DNA of 64,000 nucleotides from Pisolithus tinctorius (Eukaryota > Basidiomycota > Agaricomycetes > Boletales > Pisolithaceae). Shown piece by piece: positions 9,257 to 19,645 of this stretch. The stretch lies in assembly GCA_024663395.1 (NCBI GenBank), contig JANFAH010000010.1, forward strand, positions 744,001 to 808,000, given 5' to 3'. The position numbers and the translations under genes are program-made. Positions within the stretch are counted from its first letter, which is position 1. Each line of letters starts with the position of its first letter. The notes below the pieces were generated by a model, which did no database searches, had not been told where the DNA came from, and saw only the letters and a program-made list of their open reading frames with translations.

Positions 9257-10609
9257 GTCTCGGGGATAGTACCCGAGCCCGAGGCCGGTGCGGCCTCAGT
9301 AGTGGCCGCAGCACGAGCTTTGGCCTTTCCGGCTTTCTTGGGGCATTTGTCAGCAAAATGACCGGACCCTCCGCAGAACATGCAGAGGTTTCCGTCTAGG
9401 CGACGCTTGTGTTCTTCAGGGGTAAGCTTTCCATCCTTGCCGAGTTTGCTAGGCTCGGGCTTGGACGAATTGTTGTTATTACCCGGCTTTGATGAAGCCG
9501 GCTTAGGGGAAGAACCGGAGTTATTATTGTTGTTGTTGCCGGTCTTGGATTTATCTTGACCGGTCTTAGGCTGGTTGTTGTTGCCGGAACCGCCGGACTT
9601 GTTACTAGAGTTGGACGAGCCTTGGTGCTTACTCGCCCGCTGGACTTCTTCCTTGCGCTCCCAATAGTGCGCATCTATCTCCTGGGCGAGGTGGCGGAGC
9701 TCGTGAAGTGTCCAGGGTTTGCCAACTCGACAAACTTCATCCTTAATCTGGTCTGGGAGTCCGGAGTAGAAGTGATGGCGCAGCGCACCATCTCCGTAGC
9801 CTCGGACTTGCGAAGCAAGCTGATTGAAGTCAACTACGTATTTGTTGATGTGCTGGTTATCCTTCATGTGTAGATGGTCGAGCTGACCCTCGGCGTCAGC
9901 GACCAGATCGTGGGGGGCCGAAGGTGGTTTGCAACTCTAGGACGAACTCCCTCCAGGAGTCCATCCAAAGAGGCCAGTCATTGGGGTTGTCGAGCCCGAG
10001 TAAGTCTGGCTCGAACCATTCAAGAGCCATACCTTTGAGGTACGATTGCGCGAAGATGACTCTGGCATGGTCGGTCCTGAAAGCCCGGGGTCGGTCTTGG
10101 AAGTTAAGTTCGCACTGGATGAAGAAAGCGTGAAGTTTCTTTGGGTCGGTGCCATCGAAAGTGTCGGGCTCGCGCAGCTTGGTCCTACTTGAGGACTCAG
10201 GGGTGGTGCGGGAATTGCGAGCCAAAAACTTGATGGCCGAGGCAAGGTTGTCCAAGACCGTAATGCCGGGCTCGATGTCCGGATCTGGGAAGTCCGGATC
10301 ATCGTCACCGGGACCATTATCATCGGGATCATTACCGGGGTCATCATCTTCTGGGTGGTTATCATCATCGTCGCCCGGTCCATCATCGCCGGGGTCACCC
10401 CTGGGGATGGGAGCAGTGGGAGGACGTGGGGTAGGGGTATTAGAAGTGCAGGCTGAAAAACCCCTGAAAGGGCTGACGGGGTCTGGGGAGCGCCTAGTGG
10501 TGCCCAACGCAGCTAGAGCTGTTTCGCGGCGAGCCCCACTGGCTGAGGCGGAGTCGGGGTTAGTGGTAGAGTGGCCACGGGGAGGTTGGAAACGAGTCTT
10601 GGTTGCCAT
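9247..10609 (-). pseudogene. gag: Gypsy-1 gag, one-base frameshift
   Basis: The frame starts ATGGCAACCAAGACT at 10609. It has a Pro/Asp-rich N-terminal region (repeated PGDD-type units), a capsid-like domain (LREPDTFDGTDPKKLHAFF, ALEWFEPDLL) and an Asn/Ser-rich linker. A CCHC zinc knuckle CMFCGGSGHFADKC is near the C-terminus. The first frame (10609-9896) and the second (ending 9247) join at a run of six G on the plus strand (9912-9917). One base fewer would give FGPHDLVADAEGQL in frame. The break is therefore a single-base insertion in a homopolymer, either a real mutation or a sequencing error. Confidence 0.85.
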
Positions 10610-10635
10610 GATGTACTAGACCCACACAAGTGGTG

Positions 10636-10647
10636 AGTCTGAAATAC
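10636..10647 (-). promoter_or_regulatory. Gypsy-1 primer-binding site, self-priming type
   Basis: Two nucleotides inside the 5' LTR the sense strand reads ATTTCAGACT (complement of 10636-10645). Its exact complement AGTCTGAAAT occurs in the sense strand of the LTR itself (complement of 10851-10860). That LTR segment begins 35 nt downstream of a TATATAAG box (10888-10895), where transcription should start. This is the arrangement of Tf1/sushi-type self-primed elements. No TGG-starting tRNA complement is present at the junction. Confidence 0.7.
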
Positions 10648-11172
10648 TGTCAAGTACAGGATATCCGGGTTGAGGCCGGACCGGAGACCGAAGCGGACGC
10701 GAGGCCGAGGGGTCGGGATCAGGTAGAGTGACGAGGATACAGATAGGTGGACTGTTTGGACTTAGCGACTGAGGGTACAGCGCTATTCCCTTGCGTGGGT
10801 CTCAGTCCGAGTCCGAGGCCAAGGCGGGGTTATCAGGATTTACTTAGTTGATTTCAGACTGAAGTCTACAGGCCGAGTATCTACGAGCTTATATACTAGA
10901 GTAGCTATAGTACGGAGACTGGTAATGCCGGTCTCGCAAGGATTGCTAAGACGATTGGTAAGACAAGGATTACTAACATATGACTAAGGTAACGGAGACC
11001 GGGACAGGTGGACCGGGGACAGGACCGGGGACAGGACTTATCCGAAATGACACACACTGCAAAGCAGTGCTTACCGCGCTAGACCAACTGGGGACAAGAG
11101 GACCGTGAGGCTGAGGCCGGACTGAGTGAGTGCGAGGCCGAGTCCGGCCGGGGTCGAGACATGGCTATGACA
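10648..11172 (-). repeat. Gypsy-1 5' LTR with promoter
   Basis: This 525-bp LTR is followed by the AAGAG duplication. It contains a sense TATATAAG box at 10888-10895 and the putative transcript start with the self-primer at 10860-10851. It serves as the promoter for gag-pol on the minus strand. Confidence 0.9.
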
Positions 11173-12109
11173 AAGAGCCATAATTAAGATAGAATGGTGA
11201 ATATCCCGTAGAAGAATGTATGCGGTCATTATAGGAAAACTCTGCGAGTGCCAGCCAGTCCGCCCAATCGTCCTGTCGATGATTGACAAAAAGTCAAAGA
11301 TATTGTTCGACTTCTTGGTTGATGCGCTCCGTTTGACCATCAGTTTGGGGGTGATGGGCAGTTGAAATATTCGTTGTGATCCCAAGTAACTGGTTTAGGT
11401 CGTGCATGAAGTTAGAAGTGAACTGAGTACCCTGATCACTGATGATCCAGTCTGGAAGGCCAAAGTCCTTCCAAACATGATCTCGGTAGATACGGGCGAG
11501 CCCCTCGGAGGTAAGTTCCCCATGGGCGGGTGCGAGACAAATCATTTTGGAGAGGCGGTCAACTATTACCACGATGGCATCATAACCCGAACTTCAGGGA
11601 AGCTGGGTGATGAGGTCCACTGAGACAATTTCCCATTTACGATCAGGGACAAGATTGGGAGATAATGTTCCTGTAGGTTTAGCGGGGAAAGTCTTGGTGC
11701 ATTGGCAGGCCTCACAACCCCGAACATAAGCGGCTACAGTTCGGTGGAGTGAAGGCCACCAATAGTTGCGAAGGATGAGTTCTGTGGTCTTAAATCGTCC
11801 AGGATGGCCTGCGGCAGGAGAATCATGATGTGCTCAAATAATACGGTCTCGGAGAGCTTTGTTTTTGGGGACATAGATCCTATTCCACCATGTAATCAGT
11901 CCCTCAGATTCCTGCCAACCATCAGCTCGTGATCGTAGATGGTCTCATACGCATTTATCCACATGTTTCGACTTCTGAATGTCTTTCACAAATTCATCTC
12001 CCTCCATCTGAATAGTCAATGAACTCTCAATAGCACGAAAGAAATGAGGCTTTAATAACACTTCATCTTGGTTGTCTCCACCTCCAGTATCATGATCAGG
12101 GCGGCGAGA
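11173..12109 (-). pseudogene. Gypsy-2 pol, integrase core segment
   Basis: This Gypsy-2 pol segment is bounded by Plavaka-1 on its 5' side and Gypsy-1 on its 3' side. It starts in the linker (MSRRPDHDTGG) and carries the integrase zinc finger (AHHDSPAAGHPGRF...CEACQCTK). The catalytic motifs follow: VDLITQLP, ISDQGTQFTS and HHPQTDGQTERINQEVEQYL; the segment ends in FSYNDRIHSSTGYSPFYLNYG. In-frame TGA codons lie at 11945, 11834, 11594 and 11294. Each sits where CGA (Arg) fits; no TAA or TAG interrupts it. Confidence 0.88.
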
Positions 12110-12454
12110 CATCAGGAAAAATTCACTTGAGAATGTAGTGCTATATAGGTTATGTTGCATGAATAGCTGTATTGACAAGTCCCCATTATGTAGTCAATAT
12201 AGTCATTATACAATGTTACATAGCATACCATAGCTTGAATAGTACAAGGGTGTTACTGTGTAACATCATGCTATGTGTGCTTGCAAGGCTATCTAGTAGA
12301 ACATACCATCTATCACTTTGCTATACTGAACCCCAGGTAACATAGCATATACATCACTCCACACCCCAATTGCACCAAAAGGCAGTATATTTCAAAGTAT
12401 ATTTCGAAGACGACACATGTACAGTAGTAGGCAAGTGGTAGCTATGGTTTAACC

Positions 12455-13588
12455 TCAATCCGACTCATCCTCTGTTGTTGACCCATCCTCATGTTCCTTG
12501 ATTGCAGCCGCAATGATGCGCACCGAAACCTTGCACTGGAACTCCGTCGTGAGCACGCCGGCACCTGAGTGAACACTACTCATAAAATTAGTTATGATGC
12601 ACCTTAATGTATGGAAGCATGCACCAGCCAATGGCATATATCTTAGAACATATGGCTGGTAAGATGCCAACCTCCTTAGTGGCATTGTCGAAATCTTGAA
12701 GGCACTTCAGGTACGACTCGAAGATGGAACGATATTCTTGCGTGGTGAAGGATATATCCCCCCGTTGCCCTGTTGCCCACTCGTCAATACAGCACTCAAT
12801 CTGCATGGTCAGTCTTAATACAACATGTCACAAGGGGTGACATACCGCTGTGAGGATAAGTGCCAGCGACGCACGTAAGCATGATACAATGTGGTAGACA
12901 ATAGACTTACTGTTCAATAGCATTCTTCATGGTCTCAGGCTCACGTGTAACGGTCTCCGCACTGTGCTTATCCCTCGCCTTCTTCTGCTTCACAGTCTCC
13001 ACTTCAGACGATGCGATGGAAGTGATGGTGTGGTGTTCGTCATCCGTGTCGCCGTCCGAAGCCATCAGGGCCTGTGGCAGGGGTTAGGGGACATGATGCG
13101 AAAGCGACGGAGTTGGACTTACTTCGAGAGCCTCTATGGCTGTAGCTGATATACGTGGGGTCCTTGGTACTTTGTTGTTATGAAATGTCAGTGGTTGCTT
13201 GCTCACACCACTAAGTTTAGTAGCCACAACGTGGCTGGCAAACTAAAACACAGTAAGTCAGACGGGCACGAACACAACTAGAATATACTGTTGTGCCTGA
13301 GTGTCACTGGCATTGTCATCATCTTTGTTGGCATCGAACGTGCCCTCCTCGTCGTTATCTGCATCCCCTTCATCTTCATTCTCACTTCCAATGTTGGCCA
13401 ATTGACGGAGGCGCTTGCGCGCGCGCTCCTTTTGGGCTTTGGTGTCCCGCTGCTGAGTAGCTGCTGCTGTTTTTCCGATGCCTGGCAGATCCGCCCACGA
13501 GAGGGTTCTATCCTGTGTGATTAGCACCAACCTCACCGATTTAAAAATTAAGATAACTTACTGTCATGGTTCTCTTTGTCATGCGCAT
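12455..13588 (-). CDS. Plavaka-1 accessory gene, unknown function
   Basis: A multi-exon minus-strand gene diverges from the transposase. A first exon from ATG at 13588 (MRMTKRTMT) splices through GTAAGT...CACAG to DRTLSWADLPGIGKT, followed by a basic helix (QKERARKRLRQLAN) and an acidic stretch (NEDEGDADNDEEGTF). Later exons read FASHVVATKLSGVSK..., ASDGDTDDEHHTITS... and, after about 12825, IECCIDEWATGQRG and SIFESYLKCLQDFD. The last exon ends EHEDGSTTEDESD with TGA at 12455. Splice sites near 13261, 13121 and 12912 fit the consensus. I do not recognise a domain. Position inside the element suggests a second transposon protein. Confidence 0.5.
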
Positions 13589-13790
13589 GCCGGCTTTTGG
13601 CAGAAGGTTGCATTGCGTGTGCAAGTAGCTGAAACTCGAGAGCATGAACAACAATTATGCGGGTACTACTGGTTCCGTACTCACTCCTTATATCCAGCAT
13701 GCGGGTATGGTCTTGTTTGGTGGGATCAACGAAGAAAACGCGAGCGTGTCAGCGCAAGGATGATAGGACGATTGCAGGTGATATTTGTAT

Positions 13791-13819
13791 CAAAAAAAAA
13801 AAAAAAAAAAAAAAAAAAA
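13791..13819 (+). repeat. Poly-A homopolymer tract
   Basis: An uninterrupted run of about 28 A residues lies between the two divergent Plavaka-1 genes. Runs of this length are often mis-sized in assemblies. Confidence 0.9.
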
Positions 13820-13964
13820 CAGCCAAACAGTGTCATCTTGGCACTCACTGTCCAATGATCAGCTTGTCCGATGGATCGTTGATATTGAGACATGTCACAG
13901 TTATAGCAGCTGTCAGACTGTTAGCAAGTAACCTCAGCAGACGAGATGAAACGGTGTACCTCAC

Positions 13965-16900
13965 CATGGCCACCCATCGCTGTGACTACTGCTTGAAAAC
14001 CATTTCCACTGTTGCGGGCGTCAAGCGGCACATTTCCCAGTCGGCTGCCTGCCAACAGCAATGGAAGCAAGTCCTGGAGCGCACTGCGAGCACTGCATCT
14101 GTTGATGAAGACCATCAGCTTGATGATGGTCAGTTAGAGTACACGCCAAACCTTGCATCTGACTGGCACTACGAGCCTAGCGATGATGGGCTCGATCTTC
14201 TGGAAGGATCCTTGGTACAGCAGTTTCAGCCTCACGCTGAACCTGAACGTCTCGATCCTCTGCCTAGACACGCATCAGTTGAAGACGTTGAGGACAGATC
14301 TTCACCAGCCAGTGACGGACGCTTCATCGAGCAGTACGCAGGATTCGCCGCTCGAATCTTGGGCTCACATGCAACAGCGTTCGAGGAAATGAAGAAAACT
14401 GAACAAAAAAACAACAATAATCAGTGGGCTCCTTTTCAGAATGAGAACGAGTGGGACCTGGCCCGCTTTCTGATGAAAAACATGGGTCAGACGAAGATCG
14501 ATGAGTTTTTAAAACTCTCACTTGTATGTATCGGCACACTCACCGCTCTAGAAGATAATGACATTACCATTGCTTGACACCAGGTTCGTGAAAGTGGAGT
14601 CAGTTTCAGCAGCACGCGTGCCTTCCTCAAATATGTGGACTCACTTCGAACTGGCCCGGCGTGGACTTGCGAAATGATAGATGTGGTGGGAGATGCTGTG
14701 ACTGAAGACGGAAGCTGGAGATGGGAACAGGTCGAGCTGTGGCGTAGAGATCCAGTCGAGTGTGTTATGGAACTCATCAGTAACCCGGCCTTCCAGGATG
14801 CTATGGCATACAGCCCTGAGCGTGCATACACAGATTCCAAAGGCACAAATTGTATCTATGATGAAATGTGGACAGCTAATTGGTGGTGGGATGTGCAGGT
14901 GAGTGCTTACCTCTGAAGCTTGGGCCGAGTGAGCCTAACAAGACTTCCATCGTACAGGGAAAATTGCCTGCCGGCGCTACGGTCACACCTGTCATCTTGT
15001 CGTCGGACAAGACCTCCCTGTCGATGTTCAGTGGGGATAAGAAAGCATGGCCCGTGTACCTGACAATAGGAAACATATCAAAGGATGTCAGACGACAAGT
15101 TTCCGCACATGCGACGACATTGATAGGCTACTTACCCATCTCCAAACTCAAGTGCTTTGAGAAAAAGACCCGATCGCTGGCAGGATATCGCCTCTTCCAT
15201 CATGCCATGTTGCTGCTCCTTCGACCTCTAGGTGACGCCGGTCGTAATGGCGAGGTCATGATCTGTGCCAATGGTTGTCTGCATCGAGTCCATCCGATAC
15301 TTGCTGCCTATGTTGTGGACTTCCCTGAACAATGTTTGGTAGCTTGTAGCAAAGAGAGTCGATGTCCGCTCTGTCTGGTTCAATCAAATAAACGAGGAGA
15401 TCGCGGGGAATGGGCATGCTGCAGCATGGCTGACACACTGAAAACGTTGCAGTGAAAGTGGAAGAATGGGCAGTCTAGGAGGTTTGATGACGAAGGTTTG
15501 CATGCTGTGTTCGAACCTTTTTGGAAAGACCTACCCTTCACCAACATCTTCGCCTGCATCACTCCCGACATCCTCCACCAACTTCTCAAGGGCATCTTCC
15601 ACGACCATCTACTCCAGTGGTGTATCAAAATTATTGGGGAGAAAGAGATTGATGCGTGCTTCCGAACCATCACCTGATACCCTGCTCTTCGTCACTTTGC
15701 AAAAGGAATATCAACAGTCTCGCAGTGGACCAGCAAAGAGCGCAAAGAGATGCAGAGGGTATTCATGGGTCTACTTTCTGGTGCTGTTGACGAGCATGTC
15801 CTTGCTGTCGCTTGCTCATTGCTGGACTTCATTTATTACGCACAGTTACAGCAGCACACAGAGAAGACACTAAAGGCTATGCAAGACAGCCTTGACTCGT
15901 TCCACGACCACAAGCACGTTCTCGTCGAACTCAAAGTGTGAGAGGATTTCAACATCCCCAAGATCCATTCCCTTCTGCACTACATGTCCTCTATACGAGC
16001 ACTTGGCAGCGCAGATGGCTACAATACTGAGTACCCGGAGCATTTGCACATAGACTACGCTAAAGACGCTTATCGGGCGAGTAACAAGCATGACTATGTG
16101 GAGCAGATGGCGTTGTGGCTTCAGTGGCAAGAAGCTATCCATTACAAGTCCACCTACCTCGCTTGGAGGCAGTTCAGGAAGTCCTCGTCCGCAGACTTGC
16201 TGGAAGATGGATGTTTTGGCAGCAGTGACTCTGATTCTGAATGGGGCGAGGATCGAGGAAGGGTGCGTGCTCCGACTGGGGTCAGTGTATTTGGCACATC
16301 TGCTCGGCGGGTTGCAGGTAAATTGATTTATGTTCATGCTTGCAATTTACTCATGTAGACTGCAGAACTACCAGCCAATACCTGCTACAGAGTGACGAAG
16401 TTCCCTTCTTGCAGCCGACTTTCCATTGACCATATTCAGGCCGAATACAAAGCTGCTGAATTCACACCCACACTCGAACAATGGCTCTCCTCATACTCTG
16501 GTCAACACTGAGCTGTACAATTGACTGAATCAGATCGGTTTGACATCTACCACAATCTGTACGTCGAGACTGGCCCAAGCGTCATCACTGGCCATCAGGA
16601 GAGTATGCAAAAAATTCGCGCTATGCCAAAGGTCATTGGTTGAGGTCGTAAGCCAGATTGCTCCGCTCGGTTTGATACCACATTTGTGTTGGAGGAAGGG
16701 TGTCAATGCTCTACACCCCTCGTTCCAAACAGTATGTATATCACACCGGTTTTCATCCCTCCGCTGATGAGGTCTTGGAAACCCTAGGTGTGCGAGTTGC
16801 TCAAGTCCGGGTCATATTCAAGCTTCCTGATTACTTTGGTAACTATCCGCATCCCCTCGTCTACGTTGAATGGTTTACAGCGCTCCACCGCTGTGATCCC

Positions 16901-17116
16901 GCCTCCGGTCTGTACATTGTCACTCGTTCGACACGTCATCATCGCCCAAATGTGGCGATCATCAGTGCCGACTGTATTGTATGCGCGTGCCACCTGCAAG
17001 TGCGATGCGGGAAGGAGATCAATGCAGACTGGTCAGCGGACAACGTGCTGGACAGGGCTGCTGCATTTTATGTGAATTCTTACATCGACTTAGATATGTT
17101 CGTCGCATTGGAGTAG
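13965..17116 (+). pseudogene. Plavaka transposase, decayed
   Basis: Starts at ATG 13965 with a C2H2-type zinc finger (CDYCLKTISTVAGVKRH). Exons then give the conserved Plavaka core: [98 protein letters not shown] and the C-terminal VRVIFKLP...YVEWFT and ADNVLDRAAAFYVN blocks. Introns are visible at about 14523-14583, 14899-14957 and 16318-16359. Five in-frame stops interrupt it (15453, 15675, 15939, 16509, 16641), all TGA and all in one frame. The protein is about the usual length for the family, so it appears inactivated by point mutation rather than deletion. Confidence 0.85.
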
Positions 17117-17423
17117 TTTTTTTTTTTTTACCATCGTGTTGCGCAACCCCACAAGTCAATGAATGTGTGATTCAATATATGGAATGACTATGTAGACTAC
17201 TGTAGCTCTGGAGGGCTATATGTTGTACTGTCATGCTGGTGAGTCTGTGATGGTTGTATGACAGTCCACTGCCTGATATGACAGATGTGTTGTACTCCCC
17301 ATCTTAAATTGACATGTCAATAGTGCAACAGAGTGTGTGCCTGAGACAACCTAGCACAATGAAGCCTATGGGTGACAGTGTACCTTAGTGGCTATGCTAC
17401 ATGTCAAAGTAATTTTCCTGATG
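17117..17423. other. Right subterminal region of Plavaka-1
   Basis: No gene is visible. The stretch ends in the terminal inverted repeat and holds short recurrent TGACAGT/TGATATGACAG words that may be transposase contacts. Confidence 0.4.
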
Positions 17424-19645
17424 GAGAGGAAGTTGGGGTGACAATGCTCCTTTCCAGGAGTGTGGTGTAAGGTGAAATTGTACTCTGCAAGCTCGAGAGC
17501 CCAGCGTGCTTGACGACGATTGAGGTAGCATGCTGAATGGAAGTATTCAATGTTTTTATGATCTGTTCGGATTTCGAATGTTTTTGATGCTCCCATGAGG
17601 TAATGTCGCCATTCTGCAAGAGCACGCATAATGGCGAGCATTTCCCTGTCAAAAATATCATAGTTTCATTCAGCCTCATTAAGAGCTTTGGAGTAGAATG
17701 CGACAGGACGCCAAGTACCATCCTGTTGACATTGGGAAAGGACCGCCCCTGTGGCATAGCCTGAACTATCAGCTTCGATGCAGAATTGTCCTTCATCTGA
17801 AGGGATGGCGAGGACAGGTCCATCGATCAGTGCCCGTTTTAATTGAATGAATGCAGCTTGTTCAGCTGACGCCCACTTCCAGGGACTCTTGCCAGTGAGA
17901 CGATTGAGTGGCCGAGCAATGTGTGCAAAATTGGTAACGAAACGGCGATAGAAATTGGCAAATCCAAGAAAGCGTTGGAGGGCAGTGCGATTGGTTGGGA
18001 CTGGCCAATCCCGTATGGCAGTTATTTTCTTCGCGTCCATAGCTACACTTCCTGGCTTAATCACCAGGCCGAGATATTCAATCTCTTCCCTCTCGAACTC
18101 ACATTTCTCGGGTTTAAGGCAAAGTTTGTTATCTTTCAAGATTTTTAGGACTTCTCATACAACCCGTCGGTGTTCAGACAGCATTTTGGTGAAGATAAGT
18201 ATGTCGTCCATGTAGACAATAACTACCCCCCGACGAACGAGATGGCAGAAGAGGTCATTCATCATTGTTTGGAAGGTTGCTGGCGAGTTGGTGAGGCCGA
18301 AAAACATGACTAGGGGTTCGTATAGGCCACGGTTGGTAGTGAAGGCGGCTTTCCATTTGTCCCCTTCGTGCATACGGATATTGTTATATCCCCAACGTAT
18401 GTCAAGTTTGGTGAAGTAACGGGCTCCCCGCAGCTTGTGAACAACCTCTGAAATAAGGGGAAGGGGATAATGGTTTTTAATGGTGGCATCGTTAAGTCGT
18501 CGGTAATCCTGGACCAGGCGTAGGGTACCATCTTTCTTTTTGATGAAGAAGAAAGGGGATGCGATGGGAGATTTTGAGGGGCGAATGCATCCAGTATGAA
18601 GGTGTTCTTCAAGAAACTTGTCTAGTTCCGCCTGTTCTGAGAGACTCAGGGGATAGATTTTGCTATTGAAAGGCTCGATTCCAGGTTTGAGTTCAATCGC
18701 ATGATCCCATTGGCGGTGCTCGGGCAGGCGATCAAACTCGGTCTTTTCAAATACTTGCGCAAAATCGTCGAAGTATTGAGGGGGTACCTTGGTGGACATA
18801 TTATTCAGAACCTCTGAATGGACTTCTGTGATCCATAATCGATCGCCCTCCTCCAGGGATTCCAGCATTGTCCGTATGAAGTCAGCTTCTGGCTGAGGTG
18901 TGTGCGGGTGGCAAGATGCAGGGCAATGGTTGAATACGATCTTTCCTGTGCGCCAGTCCATGGAGGGATTATGTTTGCAGAGCCAGTCATATCCTATTAT
19001 AACAGGTGATTTGCCAGTATTAGCGACTGCAAAAGTAGCCACTTCGGAGTGGCCATCAACCAGGATAGTTAAGTCAACAGTTTGGTGGATGGGGCCGGCG
19101 CCATTTGATGAACCATCTACATTATAGACAGGGATGGCCCGAGGAAGCGGTCGAGTATTGAGTGACTTAGCACGGACATATCCTTCATCGACATAACAAC
19201 CACTGGCTCCACTGTCCAACAATGCCTCAACATTGAATGAACGTCGATCATCCAACGTTTGAAGTGTGAGGGAGAGGAACACAGAGTTACTGGCTACTCT
19301 CTGAATCCATTGGCATGGCCTTTTGAGTTCGCGGAGGATGGAGTACGTGGTAGGATCATCCACTGAACGTAAGAGTGCAAGGAGGGACTTATCAACTTCT
19401 CTCCATCTTTGTCTGTGGCTCCAGCGATGGACAGCATGCAAGGCAACTTCATCGGCATGGTCCCCTTTAACATGAGAGACCACCCAGGGGAGGGATCGAC
19501 GGGTATGCTTGACTGATGACGCATCAGGCTCTTTAACAGAGGAAGGACTTGATTCCGAACGGTCATATGGTACATGAGTATTGTTAGAGCCTATTGTAGA
19601 CGCCGATACGGTAGCGTCATTTCCTACCGGCATTCTTAAAAACCC
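17424..19645 (-). pseudogene. Gypsy-2 pol, protease-RT-RNase H segment
   Basis: Pol frame entered by -1 slippage near 19639-19645. The protease has LLDSGASGCYVDEGY. RT shows FIKKKDGTLRLVQDYRRLN, YFTKLDIRWGYNNIR, FFGLTNSPATFQ and catalytic YMDDILIF (about 18195-18215). A TGA at 18155 interrupts just before EVLKILKDNKLCLKPEKCEF. RNase H has EADSSGYATGAVLSQ, then TGA at 17666, REMLAIMRALAEWRHYL and RTDHKNIEYF. The segment ends at PNFLS, where Plavaka-1 is inserted. Both TGA positions fit an ancestral CGA arginine. Confidence 0.88.
19636..19645 (-). promoter_or_regulatory. Candidate -1 ribosomal frameshift site of Gypsy-2
   Basis: The gag frame ends TCG GGT TTT TAA, so the heptamer G GGT TTT (complement of 19639-19645) matches the X XXY YYZ rule and abuts the TAA stop (19636-19638). 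Pol is open in the -1 frame across this point. An ATG at 19633 offers an alternative start, so slippage is likely but not the only possibility. Confidence 0.6.

Larger units (their letters stand above)
3619..11172 (-). mobile_element. Gypsy-1: chromodomain Ty3/Gypsy retrotransposon with an antisense gene
   Basis: A 7554-bp element with 525-bp LTRs (3619-4143 and 10648-11172) and an exact AAGAG target duplication (3614-3618 and 11173-11177), nested in Gypsy-2 pol. Sense order on the minus strand: 5' LTR, primer site, gag, slippery site, pol ending in a chromodomain, then a 1.2-kb segment with a gene on the opposite strand, polypurine tract (AAGAGGGGGA, complement of 4147-4156), 3' LTR. The LTRs differ at about nine positions, all transitions. 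Pol is open along its full length, so this is among the younger insertions, although gag carries a single-base frameshift. Confidence 0.93.
12110..17423 (+). mobile_element. Plavaka-1: CACTA-like Plavaka DNA transposon
   Basis: The element ends are CATCAGGAAAA at 12110 and TTTTCCTGATG at 17423, with imperfect inverted similarity for about 30 bp. The flanking dinucleotide GA (12108-12109 and 17424-17425) is duplicated. Removing the element with one GA restores the Gypsy-2 pol frame as PNFLSRRPDHD, which fixes both boundaries. Inside are a transposase gene on the plus strand and a divergently transcribed accessory gene on the minus strand. The subterminal regions (12120-12440 and 17117-17410) have no gene but hold recurrent short words such as TGTAGCATAGC and GCTATGTTAC. 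Confidence 0.85.

Noticed and set aside
9556..10619. Plus-strand frames across Gypsy-1 gag
   Set aside because: They are shadows of the gag Asp/Pro- and Asn-rich repeats and lack motifs.
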